Assembly (NCBI RefSeq): GCF_005771495.1
Contig: NZ_VAUW01000023.1
Location: forward strand, 1-64,000
Reading direction: 5' to 3'
Length of the DNA stretch: 64,000 nucleotides
DNA from: Maribacter sp. ACAM166
GTDB lineage: Bacteria > Bacteroidota > Bacteroidia > Flavobacteriales > Flavobacteriaceae
In this document: in pieces, positions 8,111 to 16,799 of the stretch
Layout: every line of letters starts with the position of its first letter
Numbering within the stretch: position 1 is the stretch's first letter
Notes under the pieces: model-generated
Databases searched by the model: none
What the model was told of the DNA's origin: nothing
What the model saw: the letters and a program-made list of their open reading frames with translations, nothing else
Position numbers and translations under genes: made by a program

Positions 8111-8851
8111 ATGATTAAATGGTTGGGAGCCTTGGTTGGCTTTTTTGTTAGAGGTTTGTCGGGAGCAGTTTTAGGATTTTTTGCCGGCAGTATTATAGAT
8201 GGTTTTTTTGGTAATAATAAAAGTAGTGCGCGTACAGTCTTTCAAGATTATACAAGACCTAATGTGTCACCCGCAGATTTTGAATTGAATTTACTTTCGT
8301 TATGTTCCATTGTAATTAAAGCAGATGGACAAGTGAGTCAATCTGAAATGGATTATGTGCGACAGTACTTTGTGGGCACTTATGGCAAGGATAAGGCTAA
8401 TACAATCTTCAGAACTTTCAATGAAGTCAATAAAAAAAGGGAAATATCTGCCCAAGATACCTGTAGGTTTTTAGTGCAACGAACACGGTATGAAGTACGT
8501 TTGCAGTTACTACATTTTTTGTTTGGCATTGCCCAGGCAGATGGGAGTATTAGTAATCCTGAAATTCAAAAAATTCGAGAAATATCGGGATACCTCAAAG
8601 TGTCGTTAAATGAATTCGAAAGTATTAAGGCAATGTTCATTAAATCTGCCGACAATTCCTATAAGATATTAGATGTTGATAAATCTGCAACAGATGCAGA
8701 AATTAAAAAGGCATACCGAGTAATGGCTAAGAAATATCATCCAGATCTTGTGAATACGAAAGATGAGGCTATTAAAAAAGGTGCTGAGGAAAAATTCAAA
8801 CAGGTGCAAGCAGCATATGAAACCATTCAAAAAGAACGCGGTTTAAATTAA
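8111..8851 (+). CDS. TerB-like and J-domain co-chaperone (DjlA-type)
   Basis: A 246-residue membrane-anchored DnaJ-type protein. Residues about 1-32 form a glycine-rich hydrophobic anchor ([20 protein letters not shown]). Residues about 55-165 are a TerB-like helical domain, with two repeats of an [19 protein letters not shown] / [18 protein letters not shown] type. Residues about 178-243 are a J-domain with the HPD signature (KKYHPDLV). The order matches DjlA of Proteobacteria, which stimulates the ATPase of DnaK at the inner membrane. It sits alone behind its own -7 element. Specific clients are unknown. Confidence 0.85.
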   Translation: MIKWLGALVGFFVRGLSGAVLGFFAGSIIDGFFGNNKSSARTVFQDYTRPNVSPADFELNLLSLCSIVIKADGQVSQSEMDYVRQYFVGTYGKDKANTIFRTFNEVNKKREISAQDTCRFLVQRTRYEVRLQLLHFLFGIAQADGSISNPEIQKIREISGYLKVSLNEFESIKAMFIKSADNSYKILDVDKSATDAEIKKAYRVMAKKYHPDLVNTKDEAIKKGAEEKFKQVQAAYETIQKERGLN

Positions 8852-8902
8852 TTTTAGTCGGTCTAAAACGGTGATTAGTTTTTGAATTTAAGACTGAATT
8901 AT

Positions 8903-8932
8903 TTGCTATTGCTATTGCTATTGCTATTGCTA
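8903..8932. repeat. hexanucleotide tandem repeat (TTGCTA)5
   Basis: Five perfect tandem copies of TTGCTA lie in the gap between the TerB-DnaJ and HupE/UreJ-like genes, 52 bp before the latter's ATG. The array is outside any gene. Its unit, read as TATTGC, differs from the CATCGC unit of the large array at 55315-55440 only by two C/T transitions. Confidence 0.9.
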
Positions 8933-8983
8933 ATGTGAAATTGACTAGCCCAATGTGACACTGTTAAATTCGATACAAATCAT

Positions 8984-9571
8984 ATGATACAAGAATTTTG
9001 GTTTTATGTACAATTAGGACTACAACATGTATTAGATATTAATGCGTACGACCATATATTATTTTTAACCGCATTAGCACTGCCTTTTACATTCAACAGT
9101 TGGAAAAATGTAGTGCTATTGGTAACAATTTTTACTCTTACCCATTGTCTGGCATTGGTTTTATCTGTTTACGAATTGATTAGTATTGATGTAAGTTGGA
9201 TTGAATTTTTGATACCAGTTACTATATTCTTGACTGCTATTTTTAATATGGTTTACAGTCAAGAACAAAATGAGAATAATCAAATTCTGTTTCCTGTGTT
9301 TGCAACTGGCTTCTTTGGTTTAATTCATGGTTTTGGATTTTCAAACTACTTTAAGATGATGATTATGGGCGAGGAGGATAAATTCGGACCATTGTTCGGT
9401 TTCGCCTCTGGAATAGAAATTTCTCAAGTGATTATCGTTTTATTGGTTCTCGCATTGGCATTTGTAGTTCAATCTATATTTAATATAAAACAACGTTTAT
9501 TCGTTTTGGTAGGCAGTATATTTATTATGTTGGTAACCCTCCCGTTGTTATATCAAACAATACCATTTTAA
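8984..9571 (+). CDS. HupE/UreJ_2-family membrane protein
   Basis: A 195-residue integral membrane protein with about six predicted helices. The family marks are the N-terminal GLQHVLDINAYDHILFLTAL stretch, the TLTHCLALVLSVY helix, and the later GLIHGFGFSNYF motif with conserved histidines. The HupE/UreJ family includes nickel permease-like accessory proteins for hydrogenase and urease. Most Bacteroidota copies, including this one, are not beside such enzymes, so a metal-transport role is inference. It is preceded by the TTGCTA repeat array and followed by the deaminase gene on the same strand, 77 bp later. Confidence 0.85.
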   Translation: MIQEFWFYVQLGLQHVLDINAYDHILFLTALALPFTFNSWKNVVLLVTIFTLTHCLALVLSVYELISIDVSWIEFLIPVTIFLTAIFNMVYSQEQNENNQILFPVFATGFFGLIHGFGFSNYFKMMIMGEEDKFGPLFGFASGIEISQVIIVLLVLALAFVVQSIFNIKQRLFVLVGSIFIMLVTLPLLYQTIPF

Positions 9572-9648
9572 GATTGTTAAATTTTAGCCTAAGATATTGA
9601 TCTTGCGTAACAAAGCAGGTACCTTAGTGCTGTATACGTGCGAGAAGC

Positions 9649-10095
9649 ATGGTGAAAATGAAGAAAGTAAAACAAACAAAGTACGATAAGGCCTATTTAC
9701 GAATGGCTAAGGAATGGGGTAAATTATCATCATGCACAAGAAAGCAGGTAGGCGCTATTATTGTTAAAGATCGAATGATAATTTCTGATGGCTATAATGG
9801 AACACCTACCGGATTTGAGAATTTTTGTGAAGATGAAGATGGGTATACAAAGTGGTATGTTTTACATGCAGAAGCTAATGCGATTCTTAAGGTTGCCAGT
9901 TCCACTCAGTCATGTCAAGGGGCAACCCTATATATAACATTATCTCCATGTAGGGAATGCAGCAAGTTGATTCATCAGTCTGGCATTAAACGAGTAGTAT
10001 ACCAAATCGGATATAAAGACGATTCAGGGTTAAAATTTTTGGAAAAGGCAGGAGTCGAAATAGAACACATGCCAGAAATAAATGTTGTTATCTAA
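9649..10095 (+). CDS. dCMP deaminase-type cytidine/deoxycytidylate deaminase
   Basis: A 148-residue zinc-dependent deaminase of the ComEB/dCMP deaminase group, which supplies dUMP for thymidylate synthesis. The zinc motifs are intact: HAEANAIL (His and catalytic Glu, about 74-77) and SPCRECSKLI (two Cys, about 103-106). The N-terminal KYDKAYLRMAKEW and KQVGAIIVKD segments are typical. The start could be the ATG at 9649 or the one at 9658, and the protein would differ by three residues. It lies 14 bp upstream of the S41 protease gene, and the pair is probably co-transcribed. Confidence 0.9.
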   Translation: MVKMKKVKQTKYDKAYLRMAKEWGKLSSCTRKQVGAIIVKDRMIISDGYNGTPTGFENFCEDEDGYTKWYVLHAEANAILKVASSTQSCQGATLYITLSPCRECSKLIHQSGIKRVVYQIGYKDDSGLKFLEKAGVEIEHMPEINVVI

Positions 10096-10109
10096 CGTTA
10101 GAGCTAAAG

Positions 10110-11735
10110 ATGAACAAAAAAAATAATTTTCTATTACCATTGATTATTTCTGCAGCTATAGCTCTAGGTGTTTTTATTGGTGGGAAACTTAGTTTTAACG
10201 ATACGCCAGAAAGACTTTTCTCCACCAATTCTAAAAAGGATAAGCTAAATAGACTTATAGATTATATTGATTACGAATATGTTGATGAAGTCAATACCGA
10301 CAGTATTGTAGATGTTACTGTAAATAGTATTCTTGAAAAACTTGATCCCCATTCGGTATATATTTCTGAAAAGGAAATGGACCGTGTCTCTGAGAATATG
10401 AAGGGCGATTTTGTAGGTATCGGTATAAATTTCTATGCGTATCGCGATACGATTACGGTAATTAAAACTGTTAAAGACGGACCAAGCTATTTAAAAGGAA
10501 TTTTACCGGGAGACCGCATCTTAATGGCAAACAAAGACACTTTGTTTGGAAAGGAATACCCAAGTGAGGCCATTGTAGATAAGTTAAAGGGGAAAAAGGG
10601 AACCTCGGTCAACCTCTTGGTGTATAGAAAAGCTGAAAACAAGACGTTCAGTGTAAATGTAAAACGGGGTATTGTCCCTTTAAAAAGCGTAGAATCTTTT
10701 TATATGCTTACCAAAGACATGGGCTATATTAAGGTAAATCGCTTTGCAGAATCAACCTACAAGGAGTTTAAAAAGGCCTTGTTTAAATTACAAAAAGAAG
10801 GCGCTAAAAAACTAGTTTTAGATTTAAGGGATAATCCTGGTGGTTATTTAGGGATGGCCGAAGAAATGGCCGATGAGTTCCTAGTAGATGGTAAACTTAT
10901 CTTATTTACCAAAAATAAAAAAGGAAATATAAATAAGAGCTATGCTACAGATGAGGGCAGTTTTGAGGATAAACCAATTTATGTATTAATCAATGAAAGG
11001 TCGGCTTCTGCTAGCGAAATCGTTGCAGGTGCATTACAGGATAATGATATTGGCACGATAGTAGGTCGTCGTTCATTTGGTAAAGGGTTGGTTCAACGAG
11101 AAATGCCATTAGGTGATGGTTCTGCAGTGCGTTTAACGGTATCTAGATATTATACCCCAACAGGGCGTAGTATTCAAAAGACCTATGCAAAAGGAATCAA
11201 AGATTATTACCAGCGTTTTACAGACCGCTTTCATAGTGGTGAAATGATTTCTGTAGACAGCATTAAGGTAGCAGATTCTTTAAAATTTGTCACACCAAAA
11301 GGTAAGGTAGTATATGGTGGAGGTGGTATTATCCCAGATGTATTTGTCCCAATAGGGACGAATGAAGAAGAGGCTGTGGAGAGTATGGATAGCTTAGGCT
11401 TTTTATCCTTTTTTGTATTTGAACATTTAGAAGAAGACCGTGAAAGGTATCACCAATACACTCAAGAAGAGTTTGTGAATGATTTTCAGGTAGACGATAT
11501 TTTGTTTGAAAAATTTGTGGTGTATTCTGTAGATAGAAACTTAAGAATGAACTTCTATGATTATGAGTACAGTATTAAGCGGTTTTTAAAGGCAAGCATA
11601 GCAGAACAATTATTCAACGCCAATATTCATGCAAAAATAAAGGCCGATGAAGATGCCATGCTTCAAAAAGTATTAGAATTGGATAGCGAAAAAATTCAGC
11701 AAAAAGAAGCTGGGTTAATAAAAGCCCAAAATTAA
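10110..11735 (+). CDS. S41-family carboxy-terminal processing protease (CtpA-like)
   Basis: A 541-residue periplasmic serine protease. An N-terminal signal anchor (about 6-26) is followed by a helical segment with KLDPHSVYIS (about 75), a PDZ domain (about 85-175) and the S41 catalytic domain. The catalytic Ser is in ERSASASEI (about 295-303) and the Lys in RSFGKGLVQ (about 320). A long charged C-terminal extension (about 430-541) with helical content is typical of Bacteroidota CTPs. It would trim C-termini of envelope proteins. It is the second gene of a likely two-gene unit with the deaminase. The 3' end overlaps the convergent small membrane gene by 4 bp. Confidence 0.92.
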   Translation: MNKKNNFLLPLIISAAIALGVFIGGKLSFNDTPERLFSTNSKKDKLNRLIDYIDYEYVDEVNTDSIVDVTVNSILEKLDPHSVYISEKEMDRVSENMKGDFVGIGINFYAYRDTITVIKTVKDGPSYLKGILPGDRILMANKDTLFGKEYPSEAIVDKLKGKKGTSVNLLVYRKAENKTFSVNVKRGIVPLKSVESFYMLTKDMGYIKVNRFAESTYKEFKKALFKLQKEGAKKLVLDLRDNPGGYLGMAEEMADEFLVDGKLILFTKNKKGNINKSYATDEGSFEDKPIYVLINERSASASEIVAGALQDNDIGTIVGRRSFGKGLVQREMPLGDGSAVRLTVSRYYTPTGRSIQKTYAKGIKDYYQRFTDRFHSGEMISVDSIKVADSLKFVTPKGKVVYGGGGIIPDVFVPIGTNEEEAVESMDSLGFLSFFVFEHLEEDRERYHQYTQEEFVNDFQVDDILFEKFVVYSVDRNLRMNFYDYEYSIKRFLKASIAEQLFNANIHAKIKADEDAMLQKVLELDSEKIQQKEAGLIKAQN

Positions 11736-11935
11736 TCTTTGTTTATCTTATCCTGAATCTTTCTGCTTGTTAAGAATACTAAAAGCAGAATAATTGCACA
11801 TAATGATGCCATAATACCAATAAGTGCAATGGTGCTATTCTTTTCAAATGGATCTACGAAATTCACTAACGTTAAATTATAGGCAATTAAACCTAGTGCG
11901 ATAACTATGAATATAATGGATAACGTCTTGCTCAT
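11732..11935 (-). CDS. small two-helix membrane protein, unknown function
   Basis: A 67-residue protein with two hydrophobic helices (about 5-25 and 37-58), separated by a short polar loop with FVDPFEKNST and ending in a basic KIQDKINKD tail. I do not recognise a named family. Similar short conserved hypothetical proteins are common in Flavobacteriaceae. Its stop overlaps that of the convergent S41 protease gene by 4 bp, and it lies 37 bp downstream of the MarC-family gene on the same strand, so it may be co-transcribed with it. Coding is supported by the clean hydrophobic pattern and tight packing. Confidence 0.65.
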   Translation of the reverse strand: MSKTLSIIFIVIALGLIAYNLTLVNFVDPFEKNSTIALIGIMASLCAIILLLVFLTSRKIQDKINKD

Positions 11936-11972
11936 ACACTAATTTTTTATAAAAGTACAACCTTCTTTTCGG

Positions 11973-12551
11973 CTAGAAAAGCTGATTAATGTTAGCGGCG
12001 AACAATTTTACTGCGATAGCCATAAGAATAACGCCGAATACCTTACGGATAACATTTACGCCACCTGTTCCTAACATTCTCTCAATTTTCACAGATGACT
12101 TAAGTACTATAAAAACAAAAATGATATTTACGATAATTGCTACTATAATATTTTCAACATGGTATTCTGCCCTTAAAGAAAGTAGTGAGGTTAAGGTTCC
12201 TGCGCCGGCAATCAATGGAAAAGCTATTGGTACAATAGATGCACTCTCTGGTTCTTCGTCTTTATATAAAGTTATACCCAAAATCATTTCTATAGCCAAA
12301 AAAAAGAGAATAAATGCACCTGCTACGGCAAATGAGTTTACATCGATACCTATAAGGTTTAATATTTCCTCACCAAGAAACAAAAAGGCTACCATTATTA
12401 TGGCGGCAACAACAGAGGCTTTTTCAGATTGAATATGTCCAACTTTGTTTCTAAGCCCAATAATAATGGGAATACTTCCTAAAATATCAATAACAGCAAA
12501 GAGAACCATACTCGCTGTAACAATCTCTCTAAGATTAAAACGAAATTCCAT
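11973..12551 (-). CDS. MarC-family integral membrane protein
   Basis: A 192-residue membrane protein with about six helices of the MarC/NAAT family (TIGR00427-like). Characteristic stretches are FAVIDILGSIPIIIGL in the first helix, FFLAIEMILGI in the third, VPIAFPLIAGAGTLTSLLSL in the centre, and GVILMAIAVKLFAANI at the end. Family function is uncertain: it is named after the mar locus, but a drug-resistance role is not established. Some homologues are proposed neutral amino acid transporters. It is divergent from the DUF3109 gene and probably precedes the small membrane gene in one transcript. Confidence 0.88.
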   Translation of the reverse strand: MEFRFNLREIVTASMVLFAVIDILGSIPIIIGLRNKVGHIQSEKASVVAAIIMVAFLFLGEEILNLIGIDVNSFAVAGAFILFFLAIEMILGITLYKDEEPESASIVPIAFPLIAGAGTLTSLLSLRAEYHVENIIVAIIVNIIFVFIVLKSSVKIERMLGTGGVNVIRKVFGVILMAIAVKLFAANINQLF

Positions 12552-12641
12552 AATGAAAATTTTTGCAAAATTACGCTTATAAATATCGGTTTTGATGTTT
12601 ATTCTTAAAATATTCTAAGGGCATTTTTTTTCAAAAAAATG

Positions 12642-12649
12642 TATCTTGC
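12642..12649 (+). promoter_or_regulatory. -7-like promoter element
   Basis: TATCTTGC lies 17 bp before the DUF3109 ATG, in the context AAAAAAATGTATCTTGC. The same context precedes the dgt gene at 38433-38440. It is a near match to the Bacteroidota -7 consensus TAnnTTTG. Confidence 0.45.
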
Positions 12650-12666
12650 GGCAATTAAATTAAGCC

Positions 12667-13236
12667 ATGTTTCAATTAGGTAAAACCATAGTGTCAGAAG
12701 AAATTATTGAAAACGATTTTGTTTGCAATCTTAGTGCGTGTAAAGGGGGGTGTTGTGTAGATGGGGAAGCTGGTGCGCCAGTTGAAGACGATGAAACTGA
12801 AATTATGGTGGATATCTATTCAAAGGTAAAACCATTTTTACGCCCCGAAGGTATTAAGATAATCGAAGAGCATGGTGCTTTCGTGAAAGGTGAAGATGGT
12901 GAGTGGGAGACACCGTTAGTTAATGGAAGTGAATGTGCTTATGTGATTTTTGATGATCGCAAAATAGCTAAATGTGGTATAGAGGAAGCTTATAACCAAG
13001 GTAAGATTAAATGGAAAAAGCCTGTTTCTTGTGAGCTTTATCCTGTTAGGGTTCGAGAGTATACCGAGTTAACTGCCGTAAATTATCACAAATGGAGTAT
13101 CTGCGATCCAGCTTGTGCATTGGGCGAAGAGTTAAAAGTTCCAGTTTACAAGTTTGTAAAAGAGGCCTTGATTCGAAAATTCGGTAAATCTTGGTATAAG
13201 GAACTAGAAGAAGTAGCAGCGGAGCATCTTAAATAG
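12667..13236 (+). CDS. DUF3109-family cysteine-rich protein
   Basis: A 189-residue soluble protein of family DUF3109. It carries several cysteine clusters expected to bind metal: CNLSACKGGCC (about 21-31), a Cys in SECAYVIFDD (about 94), KCGIEEAYNQG (about 104), SCELYPVRV (about 120) and SICDPACALG (about 141-148). The pattern resembles zinc/iron-chelating CxxCxxCC proteins (YkgJ type), but the function is not known. It is monocistronic and its 3' end overlaps the convergent histidine kinase gene by 8 bp. Length is as expected. Confidence 0.9.
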   Translation: MFQLGKTIVSEEIIENDFVCNLSACKGGCCVDGEAGAPVEDDETEIMVDIYSKVKPFLRPEGIKIIEEHGAFVKGEDGEWETPLVNGSECAYVIFDDRKIAKCGIEEAYNQGKIKWKKPVSCELYPVRVREYTELTAVNYHKWSICDPACALGEELKVPVYKFVKEALIRKFGKSWYKELEEVAAEHLK

Positions 13237-15205
13237 TGGGTATATAAATAATAATTTGTGTTCCAGTAGGATTATTTTCTTCATCGTATTTATCAATGAT
13301 TTCTACTTGAAAATAATTCTCATAATCACGTGAAAAATTAGCTAAGCGTTCTTTAGTAATATCTATTCCAACCGATTTTCTTTTTAAAACTTTGCCGTTC
13401 TTAATCTTTTCTGCGGCATCTCTGCCCACCCCATTATCGATTATCATTATTTCGATAAATCCGTTTTTGCCTTTTTTAATCTCTAGGTCAATATGTTTAG
13501 CACCAGCCTTAGAAGAGAGTCCGTGCCACAGGGCGTTTTCTAAAAAGGGTTGTAGAATTAAAGAAGGTATTTTAATGTTTTGTGTATTGATATCATCCTT
13601 TATATAAATATTGAATTTAATCTCATTAGAGAATCTAATGTTTTCAATATTCATGTATAGCTCTACAGTTTCTAATTCTTCTGCTAATGATATTTCTTTT
13701 TGAGATGAGGCTTCAAGTATTTTACGAACTAATTTCGAAAATTTATTAAGATAGTGCACGGCATTCTTTTTCTCATTATTGATAATGTACAGTTTTATTG
13801 AATTCAGAGAATTAAATAAAAAATGAGGATTCATTTGACTACGTAACATGCTCTGTTCTAGGGTTAGAAGTTTCTTCTCTGCATTCAATTGGCTTTGCCT
13901 GTAAAGAATGTATAGGATACCGATAAGTAAGACCAGAAAAATACCAATTATGATTAACATGGTTCGGTTCTTTCTTAATTTTAAACGAACAGATTCGTTT
14001 TCTTCGGCTAATCTTTCAAATTGATTGGCTCTTATTTGAGATTCATACCGCAAGATCATATCATTAACATACCTTAGGTTAAGGGAGTTTGTAATACTTT
14101 CTTCATATTTTTTAGATTCTTTGAAATAGCGCATGCCTTTTTCATAATCATCTCGTTTGATCCAAAGTTCTGATAGAAACTTGTTGGCTTCTGCAATTTC
14201 AGAATCTATATCATAGCTTTTGGCCAAAACAAGACCTTTCTCTAAATTCAATTCTGCTGATTCATAGTCTCCGAAACGTATAAAGGCCCATCCTAAATTA
14301 ATATAAATAGTTGTAATTATTTTTTTGTCGCCTAACGCTATGGCCTTCTTTAGGTTTGTTTGAAAGAGGGTAATTGCTTCATTTATTCTACCTATATGTA
14401 CATATACGTGAGCAATGCTGTAGTTGCAAATAATCTTACCTTTTTCAGAATCGATGATTTCGTTATAAACGAGAGATTTTCTAAAATTTTGAAGTGCAGG
14501 TTCTAATTGGCCTTGGGCTTCGTAGCATTCACCTAAATTTTGATGATTGATGGCTAGGCCTAGTTTGTTATCTAGCTCTTTTTCTAAAATCATTGATTGT
14601 TCAAACTTTTCTATTGCAAGGTCATATTGCTCTAACATCTGGTAGATGTTGCCAATACTATTAAGAGAAACGTTGATGCTTCGTTTTAATCCAACACTCG
14701 GCTCAGACACCGTTTCTGCTAATTCTAATGCTTCTTGACTATAATCTAGGGCAGATTTAATAGCATCCGTTCTTCTATGAGTTACACTTATCATATTTAA
14801 GCTATAGACTCTAAATTCTATACTATTGGCTTCTATTGATATTTTTAATGCCTCCTTAAATAACGTTAATGCCCTTGGGTATAAGGAAATATTCCGATAA
14901 ATTCTGCCTAATTGATTATTCGCATAAGCTTGACCATATAAATATTTTTTGTCTTTTGATTTATAGTCAAGGTATTTTAATAAGGTGCTATCTTGTCTGT
15001 ATTGACGTAAAACCTTATCTATTTCTCGATAGGTTTTTGGGGCTGCTGAGATTAAACTATCAACCTTGTTTTTGAATGTGGGTGTAAGCTTTTGCGAAAA
15101 ATTAATGTTTGAGAATAAAAAAAACAGTAACATACAAAACAGTAATTGAAACCTAGTTTTGTGCTTTAGTATTCGTATCGGGTGCGAGTATTTTAGAATA
15201 GCCAT
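13229..15205 (-). CDS. TPR-containing LytS-type sensor histidine kinase
   Basis: A 658-residue membrane sensor. An N-terminal signal/anchor (about 18-37) leads to a periplasmic domain of tandem TPR repeats (about 80-370; for example YDLAIEKFEQSMILEKEL). A coiled coil, one membrane helix (about 414-434, rich in I/L) and a His_kinase domain follow. The phospho-acceptor His is in QMNPHFLFNSLNSIKLY. The ATPase domain has LQPFLENALWHGL (N box) and IIDNGVGRDAA (G1 box). It would phosphorylate the LytTR regulator encoded 8 bp upstream in the same operon. TPR sensors of this kind may detect peptides or protein partners, but the ligand is unknown. Confidence 0.92.
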   Translation of the reverse strand: MAILKYSHPIRILKHKTRFQLLFCMLLFFLFSNINFSQKLTPTFKNKVDSLISAAPKTYREIDKVLRQYRQDSTLLKYLDYKSKDKKYLYGQAYANNQLGRIYRNISLYPRALTLFKEALKISIEANSIEFRVYSLNMISVTHRRTDAIKSALDYSQEALELAETVSEPSVGLKRSINVSLNSIGNIYQMLEQYDLAIEKFEQSMILEKELDNKLGLAINHQNLGECYEAQGQLEPALQNFRKSLVYNEIIDSEKGKIICNYSIAHVYVHIGRINEAITLFQTNLKKAIALGDKKIITTIYINLGWAFIRFGDYESAELNLEKGLVLAKSYDIDSEIAEANKFLSELWIKRDDYEKGMRYFKESKKYEESITNSLNLRYVNDMILRYESQIRANQFERLAEENESVRLKLRKNRTMLIIIGIFLVLLIGILYILYRQSQLNAEKKLLTLEQSMLRSQMNPHFLFNSLNSIKLYIINNEKKNAVHYLNKFSKLVRKILEASSQKEISLAEELETVELYMNIENIRFSNEIKFNIYIKDDINTQNIKIPSLILQPFLENALWHGLSSKAGAKHIDLEIKKGKNGFIEIMIIDNGVGRDAAEKIKNGKVLKRKSVGIDITKERLANFSRDYENYFQVEIIDKYDEENNPTGTQIIIYIPTI

Positions 15206-15213
15206 AAATAAAT

Positions 15214-15948
15214 CTACAACATATCTAAAAAATCTGATTTTTTCTGTCTTGAAACGGGAATTTTATGGTTAGACTTTAGAACAACGTAACCATCGGTTTT
15301 TAAGAATTCTTTTATTTTATTTAGGTTAACAATGTATGAATTATGAATGCGAAAAAAGGAGTCTGAAGGAAGTAATTCATTTACCTCTTTTAACTTTTTG
15401 GTGAGAAGTATTTTTTGCCCGTCAGTTAAGAATATCGTACTGTAATTACCATCTGATTCTGCGTATAAAATCTCATCACTTTCAAGAAATATCAATTTTC
15501 CATCTGTATTAAGGGTAATTCTATTATGAGACGATTTAGAATTTAAATTTAATAATGCCATTTCCAATTTTTCAACAGAGAAGTTTTTGTTATTAAACTT
15601 TTTTATTTTGACTATTGTCTCTTTCAAATCATCTGTATCTATTGGTTTTAATAAGTAATCTAAAGCTTCATTTTTAATTGCCTTTAGTGCATATTGGTTA
15701 TATGCTGTCGTAATAACTACAGGGAAGTTTTTGTTGGTAAGTTTTTGAATAAACTGAAATCCATCCATAGTGGGCATTTCAATATCAAGAAAAAGACAAT
15801 CGGGTGTGTTTTTTTCTAAATATTTTAGGGCATCATGGGGATTTGTGAACGAGGCAATAACATTTATTTCATCACTGAAATTAGTAAGTTCCCAAGTTAA
15901 ACTTTGCAACGCTTTTATTTCATCATCGACTATGACAGCTTGTAGCAT
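15214..15948 (-). CDS. LytTR-family response regulator
   Basis: A 244-residue two-component regulator. The receiver domain (1-120) has acidic residues in AVIVDDEIKA, the phospho-acceptor Asp in CLFLDIEMPTMDG (about 55), the Thr in PVVITTAYNQYAL and the Lys in YLLKPID. The C-terminal LytTR DNA-binding domain (about 145-244) has EILYAESDGNYSTIFLTDG, FFRIHNSYIVNLNKI and a basic KIPVSRQKK. It is the first gene of the operon with the TPR kinase. It faces two small exported products across a 304-bp gap, which makes those plausible targets or inputs. Confidence 0.93.
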   Translation of the reverse strand: MLQAVIVDDEIKALQSLTWELTNFSDEINVIASFTNPHDALKYLEKNTPDCLFLDIEMPTMDGFQFIQKLTNKNFPVVITTAYNQYALKAIKNEALDYLLKPIDTDDLKETIVKIKKFNNKNFSVEKLEMALLNLNSKSSHNRITLNTDGKLIFLESDEILYAESDGNYSTIFLTDGQKILLTKKLKEVNELLPSDSFFRIHNSYIVNLNKIKEFLKTDGYVVLKSNHKIPVSRQKKSDFLDML

Positions 15949-16252
15949 AAATGTAGTGGTATCAAGTTAGAAAGTTAGGAAAAAATAGGGGCTTGATTCG
16001 TGCTCCAGTATAATATTGTATCAATGGATGCGGTTTTGGTGTAATTGGTTCAAATAACGCTAATTATGTTTCTATTTGAAAATCGTTTTTTTGAAAGAAA
16101 AGCATTACAAGACTATTTAGATAGGGATTATTTTAAGGTTAGTAATATCCGATTACACAATAAAAAGCACAATTTATACAATATCGAGGTAGGTCTTTTC
16201 ATCTTAATATACCTTTAACATGCACGTTAGAATTATTTTAAATCTAATTAAC
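15949..16252. other. divergent regulatory gap between the LytTR operon and small exported genes
   Basis: This 304-bp non-coding gap must hold the promoter of the minus-strand LytTR operon and possibly that of the plus-strand peptide gene. No clear operator repeat or -7 element could be assigned. Confidence 0.35.
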
Positions 16253-16378
16253 ATGAGAAAATGCGGCTTAATGTTTGGTTTATTGATTATAGTCTTGGTA
16301 ATTGCTTCTAAGGTTACGCAGGCAGATGAAAATGAAAATTTAGTAGTAGCACTTGAGTTACAAGTTAAGCAACCATAA
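16253..16378 (+). CDS. small secreted peptide, 41 residues
   Basis: A 41-codon ORF encoding MRKCGLMFGLLIIVLVIASK, then VTQADENENLVVALELQVKQP. The first 24 residues look like a Sec signal (basic start, hydrophobic core, VTQA cleavage site). That would release an acidic 17-residue peptide starting DENEN. I recognise no family. It lies just upstream of the lipoprotein gene and divergent from the LytTR operon. A minus-strand frame covers the same interval but has no signal or family trait. Expression is not shown; support is the signal-peptide pattern alone. Confidence 0.4.
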   Translation: MRKCGLMFGLLIIVLVIASKVTQADENENLVVALELQVKQP

Positions 16379-16397
16379 TATAGTTCTTTCGTCAAAT

Positions 16398-16799
16398 ATG
16401 CTATCTATGATTCAATTAATGAGTAAGTCTTTAAGGATTTTTTTTTTAGGTATTACTCCACTGTTTCTAGCCGCTTGTGTTTCAAAAACAGATCGTGTTT
16501 ACTCTAATCTTGATAGTGGAGTTAATCAATTCGAATTCTCAGGACCAGTGAATTATAATAGTGTTGGTTCAGGATTTTCTCAAAATATAGTTGAAAATGA
16601 TGTATTCACAAATGAAGTGAATATTCTTAAATTGAATTTTAAGTCTAAATATAATTCTCATTTAGATTTGATTCAATTTCTCATCTCTCCAAATCCGTTA
16701 GGAGCTAATCATCTTTCTGCTGGTATATATGAAATTAAGAATCTGAACCAGTTGATTAAACGATATAATGGAGTAGAGTGTATGGTTTTGCCAATTTAG
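16398..16799 (+). CDS. small putative lipoprotein, unknown function
   Basis: The frame opens at 16353, but that start overlaps the upstream peptide gene. The ATGs at 16398 or 16419 give a proper lipoprotein signal (SLRIFFLGITPLFLAAC, lipobox LAAC). The mature part is about 110 residues, polar and Asn/Ser-rich, with SGVNQFEFSGPVNYNSVGSG and a C-terminal HLSAGIYEIKNLNQLIKRYN. No named family is recognised. It probably sits in the periplasm, anchored to a membrane. It may be co-transcribed with the 41-residue peptide and regulated by the neighbouring LytTR system, which is inference from position only. Confidence 0.5.
   Translation: MLSMIQLMSKSLRIFFLGITPLFLAACVSKTDRVYSNLDSGVNQFEFSGPVNYNSVGSGFSQNIVENDVFTNEVNILKLNFKSKYNSHLDLIQFLISPNPLGANHLSAGIYEIKNLNQLIKRYNGVECMVLPI

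Noticed and set aside
8984-9571. HupE/UreJ-like gene as part of a hydrogenase or urease locus
   Set aside because: No hydrogenase or urease genes are in the window.
16204-16395. Minus-strand frame of 63 codons opposite the small peptide gene
   Set aside because: No signal or family trait, and it overlaps the better-supported secreted peptide ORF on the plus strand.
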